DNA from: Coriobacteriaceae bacterium | GTDB lineage: Bacteria > Actinomycetota > Coriobacteriia > Coriobacteriales > Coriobacteriaceae | Direction of reading: 5' to 3' | Assembly: GCA_902363125.1 (NCBI GenBank) | Contig: CABIZD010000004.1 | Coordinates: 62,001 to 126,000, forward strand | DNA: 64,000 nucleotides | In this document: one piece after another, positions 58,461-64,000 of the stretch | Position numbering within the stretch: the stretch's first letter is position 1 | Layout: each line of letters begins with the position of its first letter | Notes under the pieces: generated by a model | What the model saw: the letters and a program-made list of their open reading frames with translations, nothing else | What the model was told of the DNA's origin: nothing | Databases searched by the model: none | Made by a program: the position numbers and the translations under genes

Positions 58461-59864
58461 GTGAACCGCACCAAAATCGCGCAGCTCTATGCCGATGCCG
58501 AGTCGCTCGGCGGCCAGACCGTCACCGTCGCCGGCTGGGTCAAGTCCATCCGCGACATGAAGAACTTTGGCTTTGTCACGCTCAACGACGGCAGCTGCTT
58601 CCGCGACCTGCAGGTCGTCATGAACCGCGAGGCACTCGACAACTACGACGAGATCGCCCATCAAAACGTCTCGGCCGCACTCATTTGCACCGGCACCGTC
58701 AAGCTGACCCCCGATGCGCCCCAGCCTTTCGAGCTTTCTGCCACCTCCATTGAGGTCGAGGGCGTCAGCGCCCCGGATTACCCGCTGCAGAAGAAGCGCG
58801 CAACCGTCGAGTTCCTGCGCACCCAGCAGCACCTGCGCCCGCGCACTAACCTGTTCCGCGCCGTGTTCCGCATCCGCTCTGTCGCGGCTGCCGCCATCCA
58901 CCGCTTCTTCCAGGAGCAAGGCTTTGTCTACGTCAACACCCCCATCATCACCACGAGTGACTGCGAGGGTGCCGGCGAGATGTTCCGCGTGACCACGCTC
59001 GACCCCAAAAATCCGCCCCTCACCGAGTCCGGCGAGGTCGACTGGAGCCAGGACTTCTTTGGCAAGCATGCAAGCCTCACCGTGTCCGGCCAGCTCAATG
59101 CCGAGAACTTTGCCATGGCCTTTGGTGACGTGTACACCTTTGGCCCCACCTTCCGTGCCGAGAACTCCAACACCACGCGCCACGCCGCCGAGTTTTGGAT
59201 GATCGAGCCCGAGATGGCCTTCGCCGACCTCAACGACTACATGGACAACGCCGAGGCCATGCTCAAGTACGTACTTAAGGACGTTATGGCCACCTGCCCC
59301 GACGAGCTCAATATGCTCAACAAGTTTGTGGACAAGGGTCTGCTCGAGCGCCTGGACCATGTCGCCAACTCCGACTTTGCCCGCGTTACCTACACCGAGG
59401 CCGTCGAGATCCTGGAGCAGGCAGTCGCTGCTGGCCACCAGTTTGATTACCCCGTCAGCTGGGGCATCGACCTGCAGACCGAGCACGAGCGCTTCCTGAC
59501 CGAGGAGCACTTTAAGCGCCCGACCTTCGTGACCGACTACCCGGCCGAGATCAAGGCCTTCTACATGCGCATGAACGAGGACGGCAAGACCGTCGCCGCC
59601 GCCGACTGCCTGGTTCCCGGTATCGGCGAGATTATCGGCGGCTCCCAGCGCGAGGAGCGCCTGGATCTGCTCGAGGCCCGCATCAAGGACCTGGGCATGA
59701 ATCCCGAGCAGTACAAGTACTACCTTGACCTGCGCCGCTACGGTTCCTGCAAGCACGCCGGCTACGGCTTGGGCTTCGAGCGCTTGGTCATGTATCTGAC
59801 CGGCGTGGGCAACATCCGCGACGTCCTGCCGCACCCGCGCACCGTGGGCAACGCCGACTTCTAA
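58461..59864 (+). CDS. asnS: Asparaginyl-tRNA synthetase
   Basis: 467 residues of a class IIb synthetase. The OB-fold anticodon domain ([25 protein letters not shown]) is followed by motif 1, motif 2 ([21 protein letters not shown]) and motif 3 ([13 protein letters not shown]). It charges tRNA-Asn. A GTG start at 58461 is supported by GGGAGG 5 nt upstream; the in-frame ATG at 58449 has no site. It lies 180 bp after the IIA gene, with a terminator between. Confidence 0.95.
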   Translation: MNRTKIAQLYADAESLGGQTVTVAGWVKSIRDMKNFGFVTLNDGSCFRDLQVVMNREALDNYDEIAHQNVSAALICTGTVKLTPDAPQPFELSATSIEVEGVSAPDYPLQKKRATVEFLRTQQHLRPRTNLFRAVFRIRSVAAAAIHRFFQEQGFVYVNTPIITTSDCEGAGEMFRVTTLDPKNPPLTESGEVDWSQDFFGKHASLTVSGQLNAENFAMAFGDVYTFGPTFRAENSNTTRHAAEFWMIEPEMAFADLNDYMDNAEAMLKYVLKDVMATCPDELNMLNKFVDKGLLERLDHVANSDFARVTYTEAVEILEQAVAAGHQFDYPVSWGIDLQTEHERFLTEEHFKRPTFVTDYPAEIKAFYMRMNEDGKTVAAADCLVPGIGEIIGGSQREERLDLLEARIKDLGMNPEQYKYYLDLRRYGSCKHAGYGLGFERLVMYLTGVGNIRDVLPHPRTVGNADF

Positions 59865-59904
59865 TCGCCACAGCGCCACCAAACGCGTTCCAGCGCATCA
59901 CGCC

Positions 59905-59937
59905 AGCGCCTCTCGGCAAGCCGAGGGGCGCTTTTTT
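59905..59937 (+). terminator. Terminator of asnS
   Basis: AGCGCCTCTCGGC-AA-GCCGAGGGGCGCT followed by TTTTT, 40 bp after the stop. Confidence 0.93.
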
Positions 59938-60113
59938 CAACAGCATCCGTCAAGCTTTTGGCAAGTTTTTGGTCAGTTGGGCAGGGCTGTTGAAAACTCG
60001 ACCCGCCGCTTGCCGACGGCTACCGACCGCCCAGGGCGTCCTGCACCCCTGGGAAAGCCCCGCGTCCTAGGCTCCATACCGTCGCCACCCAAAACGGAAA
60101 GGACGTGGGCGCC

Positions 60114-60899
60114 ATGACCGAAACCGCTGTTGAAACTTACGAGACCACGACGAGGGGCGCCGCCTCGATGGCAGCCTATCGCGCCGTTCGCATCCTGCAA
60201 CTATTAAGCGAAAACACCGGCGAGGACAAGGCCATGCTTTCCGATGAGTTGATCCGGCGCCTCGCCCATCCCGACGACCCCGCCCGCATGCCCATCTCGG
60301 CGGCGCGGCGCAGCATCTACACCGCCATCTCCGCACTTCGCCATGCCGGATACGAAATTGAGTACAAGCGCGGCGTGGGCTATCGACTCTTGACCCGTCC
60401 GCTCACCGACGAAGAGATCATCCGGCTCCACGGCATGGTCATGCGCAACCGCTCCACGCCCATCGCCATTCGAAAGAGCATGGCGCAGCACCTGGTCGCC
60501 ATGGCGAGTGCCGACGTTCGCGGCTACCTCGATGCACCCGAGCCTGCTCCAAGCGCAGGCGACAAATCCACCAAGGCCACACGCACGCCCGTCAAGCGCA
60601 TCGATGCCTGCGAGCTCATCGAGCAGGCCATCGACCACGGAACCACGGTGAGTTTTGATATTTCGAGTGTCACGGCACGCGGAGAGGTCGAAGTGGCACG
60701 GATGACACTCCGGCCCTTTGCCATCAAGCAACGAGACGGCATCTCGTATTTGCTGGGAACGGTCTATGACGCGCGAGGCGCCGATGACACGTTGCGTACC
60801 GTAGAGATCGGCCGAATGAGAAACGTCACCACACGTCTCCTCGACGGCAAGAAGCTCTTCGCCGCCCTGGACGAGGACGATGCCTCCTCCGCCGCATAA
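60114..60899 (+). CDS. WYL-domain transcriptional regulator
   Basis: 261 residues. An N-terminal helix-turn-helix (about 20-100; SAARRSIYTAISALRHAGYEIEYKRGVGYRLL) is followed by a WYL-like domain (EVARMTLRPFAIKQRDGISYLLGTVYDARG, about 190-240). WYL proteins sense nucleotides or other ligands and act as repressors or activators. The start at 60114 follows AAAGGA at 9 nt. It precedes the ABC transporter genes by 160 bp and may control them; this is inference from position. Confidence 0.8.
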   Translation: MTETAVETYETTTRGAASMAAYRAVRILQLLSENTGEDKAMLSDELIRRLAHPDDPARMPISAARRSIYTAISALRHAGYEIEYKRGVGYRLLTRPLTDEEIIRLHGMVMRNRSTPIAIRKSMAQHLVAMASADVRGYLDAPEPAPSAGDKSTKATRTPVKRIDACELIEQAIDHGTTVSFDISSVTARGEVEVARMTLRPFAIKQRDGISYLLGTVYDARGADDTLRTVEIGRMRNVTTRLLDGKKLFAALDEDDASSAA

Positions 60900-60968
60900 G
60901 ACCCTCCGCCGCCCATTCGACTACCCGTACCGCCCATCCGATTCTGTATTAAAAAACCCGCCAGGCTG

Positions 60969-60996
60969 TTGTAAAAATGGACATCAGCGCTACTAT
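60969..60996 (+). promoter_or_regulatory. Promoter of the ABC transporter operon
   Basis: TTGTAA (60969-60974), 16 nt, TACTAT (60991-60996), 64 nt before the substrate-binding protein start. Confidence 0.65.
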
Positions 60997-61059
60997 AGTC
61001 CCACTTGCACTTTGTCCCAGTGCAGTGTTTCCAGCCATTTTTATACTGGGGGTAATGAT

Positions 61060-62040
61060 ATGAAGGACATCACCATCAGCCGCAGGAGCCTTCTGGTCTC
61101 CGCTGGCCTGCTCGCGCTCGCCCCGCTCGCCGGATGCGGCGGCAACTCTGGTTCCGGCTCTGCTGCCGCCGGTTCCGACTACACCATCGGCGTTCTGCAG
61201 CTCACCGAGCACTCCGCACTCGACGCCGCCAACGATGGCTTTGTCAAGGCCATCAAGGAGAGCGGCCTTAAGGTCAAGATCGACCAGAAGAACGCCCAGA
61301 ACGACCAGTCCACGTGTAAGTCCATTGCCGACAAGTTTGTGGGCGACAACGTCAGCCTGATTTATGCCATCGCCACGCCCGCCGCGCAGGCTGCCGCCGG
61401 CGCCACGGCCGATATCCCCATCGTGGGCTGTGCCATCACCGACTACGCCGCCTCCGGCCTGGTCCAGGACAACGACAAGCCCGGCACCAACGTCACGGGC
61501 GCTTCCGACCTCACCCCGGTCGCCGAGCAGCTCGAGATGATGCAGAAGGTCCTGCCCGACGTTAAAAAGGTCGGCCTGCTCTACTGCACCGCCGAGTCCA
61601 ACTCCGACGTCCAGATCAAGGCCGCCAAGAAGGAGCTCGACAAGCTGGGGCTCGAGTACACCGATTACACCGTCTCGAGCTCCAATGAAATCCAGTCCGT
61701 CGTCGAGTCCTCCGTGGGCAAGGTCGACGCGCTCTACTCCCCCACTGACAACACCATCGCCGCGGGCGCTTCGCAGGTCGGCCAGATCTGCAAGGAGAAT
61801 AAGCTCCCCTTCGTGACCGGCGAGGAGGGTATGTGCATGGCCGGCGGCCTGTTCACCCTCTCCATCAACTATAAGGACCTGGGCTACGCCGCGGGCGAGA
61901 TGGCCGTTAAGATCCTGAAGGGCGAGGCCAAGCCCGAGGATATGCCGATCAAGCACCTCTCGAGCAAGGACCTGGTCGTCGTCAAGAACGACGAGATGGC
62001 CGAGGCCCTAGGCATCGACCTTTCCGCTCTGGACGAGTAG
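61060..62040 (+). CDS. ABC transporter substrate-binding lipoprotein (TrpX/DUF534-like)
   Basis: 326 residues. The N-terminus ISRRSLLVSAGLLALAPLAGC has a double arginine, a hydrophobic stretch and a lipobox (LAGC), so it is an exported lipoprotein, possibly by the Tat route. The ABC_sub_bind domain (YTIGVLQLTEHSALDAANDGFVKAIKESG, NQSTCKSIADKFV-type and IPIVGCAITDYAASGLV) resembles TrpX, which binds aromatic amino acids in Firmicutes. GGGGGT precedes the ATG at 61060. Permease and ATPase genes follow. Confidence 0.9.
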   Translation: MKDITISRRSLLVSAGLLALAPLAGCGGNSGSGSAAAGSDYTIGVLQLTEHSALDAANDGFVKAIKESGLKVKIDQKNAQNDQSTCKSIADKFVGDNVSLIYAIATPAAQAAAGATADIPIVGCAITDYAASGLVQDNDKPGTNVTGASDLTPVAEQLEMMQKVLPDVKKVGLLYCTAESNSDVQIKAAKKELDKLGLEYTDYTVSSSNEIQSVVESSVGKVDALYSPTDNTIAAGASQVGQICKENKLPFVTGEEGMCMAGGLFTLSINYKDLGYAAGEMAVKILKGEAKPEDMPIKHLSSKDLVVVKNDEMAEALGIDLSALDE

Positions 62041-62111
62041 CGCCATGCGCGGTAACGCGTCTAGGGCCCGCACGCGCGCCACAGCCGCGTTATTCAATAT
62101 CTGAGTCCTTG

Positions 62112-62140
62112 GGGCGAACGCTAAAGACCGGCGTTCGCCC
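62112..62140 (+). terminator. Hairpin between the binding protein and permease genes
   Basis: GGGCGAACGC-N9-GCGTTCGCCC, 10-bp perfect stem, 71 bp after the stop. It is followed by TGCTTGTTT. It may stabilise the upstream mRNA or allow partial readthrough, raising binding protein over membrane parts. Confidence 0.7.
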
Positions 62141-62244
62141 TGCTTGTTTCGGATGAGACAAAACATCCGTCCGCAGCTCTTTTATGCATTGGTACCGCTA
62201 TTATGGAAAATCACGTGTCCACCCTATCCTAGGAGGTATGAAGC

Positions 62245-63168
62245 ATGCTCATTGCATTGCAGGGCGCCGTTTCGCAGGGCGTCCTCTGGGGCATTATGGT
62301 GCTTGGCGTGTTTATCACGTTCCGCCTGCTCGACATCCCCGATATGACCTGCGACGGCAGCTTTGCCCTCGGCGGCTGTGTCTGCGCCGTACTCATCGTC
62401 AACAATAACGTCGACCCCTTGCTCGCCGTGCTGGCCGGCATGTGCGCCGGCGCCATCGCGGGCGCCGTCACGGGCATCTTGACCACCGTCTTTGAGATTC
62501 CCGCAATCCTCGCCGGAATCCTTACGCAGATCAGTCTGTGGTCCATCAACCTGCGCATCATGGGCAAGTCCAACACGCCCATCCTTGCCAAGGGCACTAT
62601 CTTCTCATCCGTCAGCAACATGACGGGCCTGCCGCAGTCCACTGTTGCCATTATCCTAGGCATCGTGCTGGCCGTGGCCATCGTCGCCATCCTGTACTGG
62701 TTCTTTGGCACCGAGATCGGCTCGGCACTGCGTGCCACCGGCAACAACGAGTACATGATCCGCGCCCTGGGCGTTAACACCAACACCACCAAAATGATCG
62801 CCCTCGTGCTCTCCAACGCCCTCATTGGCCTTTCGGGTGCGCTCATCTGCCAGAGCCAGAAGTATGCCGACATTGGCATGGGCACCGGCGCCATCGTTAT
62901 CGGTCTTGCCGCCATCGTCATCGGCGAGGTGCTCGGCCGCCTGCTGCCCGGCGGTCTCACGCAGTTCTCCGTCCGTCTGGCCTCCGCCGTCTTTGGCTCC
63001 GTGGTGTACTTCCTCATCCGCGCCATCGTGCTGCAGCTGGGCATGGACGCCAACGACATGAAACTGCTCTCTGCTGTGATTGTCGCCGTGGCCCTGTGCG
63101 TGCCCGTGGTTTGGGAGCGCTATAAGCTCCGCAGCTCCTACACGAAGGGAGATGAGGCAGATGCTTAA
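62245..63168 (+). CDS. ABC transporter permease (TrpY-like, BPD_transp_2)
   Basis: 307 residues with about eight to nine transmembrane helices. FRLLDIPDMTCDGSFALGG and GTEIGSALRATGNNEYMIRALGVNTN are typical of the branched-chain/TrpY-type permease family, the second being the EAA-like loop that meets the ATPase. AGGAGG lies 8 nt before the ATG. The ATPase gene overlaps its end by 8 bp. Confidence 0.92.
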   Translation: MLIALQGAVSQGVLWGIMVLGVFITFRLLDIPDMTCDGSFALGGCVCAVLIVNNNVDPLLAVLAGMCAGAIAGAVTGILTTVFEIPAILAGILTQISLWSINLRIMGKSNTPILAKGTIFSSVSNMTGLPQSTVAIILGIVLAVAIVAILYWFFGTEIGSALRATGNNEYMIRALGVNTNTTKMIALVLSNALIGLSGALICQSQKYADIGMGTGAIVIGLAAIVIGEVLGRLLPGGLTQFSVRLASAVFGSVVYFLIRAIVLQLGMDANDMKLLSAVIVAVALCVPVVWERYKLRSSYTKGDEADA

Positions 63169-63955
63169 GCTCTCGCACGTCAAGAAGACCTTTAACAAGG
63201 GCACCGTCACCGAGAAGCGCGCGCTCACCGGCGTCGACCTCACCCTCAACGATGGCGACTTTGTAACCGTGATTGGCGGCAACGGCGCCGGCAAGTCCAC
63301 GCTGCTCAATATGATCGCCGGCGTGTATCCGCTCGATTCTGGTGTTATTGAGCTCGACGGCACCGACATCTCGCGTCTGAGCGAGTCGCAGCGCGCCAAG
63401 TACCTGGGCCGTGTGTTCCAGGACCCCATGCGCGGCACCGCAGCCGACATGCAAATTGCCGAAAACCTGGCCCTCGCCAAGCGCCGCGGCCAGCGTCGCG
63501 GTCTTTCGTGGGGCGTCACCAAGGCCGAGAAGGACGAGTACGTTGAACTGCTCAAGCGCCTGGACCTCGGTCTGGACACGCGTCTCAACGCCAAGGTCGG
63601 CCTGCTCTCGGGCGGCCAGCGCCAGGCACTCACCCTGCTGATGGCCACGCTCACCAAGCCGCGCCTGCTGCTGCTCGACGAGCACACGGCGGCCCTCGAC
63701 CCCAAGACGGCCTCTAAGGTGCTCAACCTGACCGAGGAGATTGTCGACGAAAACCATCTGACCACGCTCATGGTTACGCACAACATGAATGACGCCATCC
63801 GTCTGGGCAACCGTCTGATCATGATGCACGAGGGCCATGTGATCTACGACGTGGCCGGCGACGAGAAGAAGTCGCTCACCGTAGCCGACCTGCTGCAGAA
63901 GTTCGAGGAGGTCTCGGGCGGCGAGCTCGCCAACGACCGCATGCTGCTGAGCTAA
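63161..63955 (+). CDS. ABC transporter ATP-binding protein (TrpZ-like)
   Basis: 264 residues. Walker A GGNGAGKST, signature LLSGGQRQALT, Walker B RLLLLDEHTAALD and the H-loop VTHNMND are intact. It powers the adjacent permease. Start at 63161 (MLKLSHVKK) is 9 nt after AAGGGAG; ATG at 63152 is close to that site. The TAA stop is embedded in copy D of the dispersed repeat. Confidence 0.93.
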   Translation: MLKLSHVKKTFNKGTVTEKRALTGVDLTLNDGDFVTVIGGNGAGKSTLLNMIAGVYPLDSGVIELDGTDISRLSESQRAKYLGRVFQDPMRGTAADMQIAENLALAKRRGQRRGLSWGVTKAEKDEYVELLKRLDLGLDTRLNAKVGLLSGGQRQALTLLMATLTKPRLLLLDEHTAALDPKTASKVLNLTEEIVDENHLTTLMVTHNMNDAIRLGNRLIMMHEGHVIYDVAGDEKKSLTVADLLQKFEEVSGGELANDRMLLS

Positions 63956-64000
63956 AACCTGCCAATAAGGGACAGGTTTATTTTGGCAGGTTTTATCTGG
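63954..64000 (+). repeat. Dispersed AAAACCTGCC repeat, copy D (at window end)
   Basis: AAAACCTGCCAATAAGGGAC then AGGTTTATTTTGGCAGGTTTTATCTGG. AAAACCTGCC pairs with GGCAGGTTTT and a T-rich tail follows, so it can terminate the ABC operon. Its first two bases are part of the stop codon, as in copy A. Confidence 0.85.

Overview
This window is high-GC chromosomal DNA from what looks like a gut actinobacterium of the class Coriobacteriia, most probably Collinsella or a close relative. The evidence is the base composition, the protein style (fused AccD-AccA and FeoA-FeoB, FabK as enoyl reductase, a long RpoC with an acidic tail) and the intergenic repeats. The genus is inferred from recognition, not from a search. 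No rRNA, tRNA, CRISPR array, transposase, integrase or phage gene was found.

Layout. 1-4157 (minus): the N-terminal third of YgfK, SsnA and an NCS2 nucleobase permease, a set typical of anaerobic purine/urate breakdown, with a divergent YheO/DauR-like regulator (4510-5166). 5279-9124: RidA, a large U32 protein and an RluA-type pseudouridine synthase. 9125-11902: repeat-rich intergenic DNA around a DeoR regulator/oxidoreductase pair. 11903-17691 (minus): ribosomal operon rplC-D-W-B, rpsS, rplV, rpsC, rplP, rpmC, rpsQ, rplN, rplX, closed by a terminator. 18152-21338: a histidine phosphatase, a CDF metal transporter and a solitary PTS IIC. 21379-30555 (minus): a complete type II fatty acid synthesis operon, fabH-acpP-fabK-fabD-fabG-fabF-accB-fabZ-accC-accDA, with birA divergent. 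31624-35036 (minus): rpsL-rpsG-fusA-rpsJ. 35717-37262: an ECF sigma factor/anti-sigma pair. 37463-45439: rpoB-rpoC. 45727-46635: galU. 46950-47951: rplJ-rplL with an L10 leader. 48459-56522: an aminotransferase, a small unknown protein, a deoxyinosine glycosylase, a GH13 amylase, an MFS exporter, FeoAB and a small beta protein. 56570-60899: an esterase, a PTS IIA, AsnRS and a WYL regulator. 61060-63955: an ABC transporter of the TrpXYZ type.

The ancestral order rplJL-rpoBC-rpsLG-fusA-rpsJ-rplC...rplX is kept, but it is split into separately promoted pieces by galU, the sigma/anti-sigma pair and the fatty acid block.

The most unusual signal is a family of three very long hairpins (17944-18121, 35242-35382, 48190-48402), one just upstream of each detached ribosomal protein operon (rplC, rpsL, rplJ). 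The long outer stems mostly differ in sequence but pair almost perfectly. The core and a TTAAT/ATTAA-loop hairpin are conserved, with compensatory changes. A second, 24-nt motif recurs in the leaders of rplC, rplB and rpsL. Other notable non-coding structure includes a 3-unit 57-bp palindrome array (9193-9410), a dispersed terminator-like repeat found four times, and paired direct repeats in the fabH/birA promoter region.
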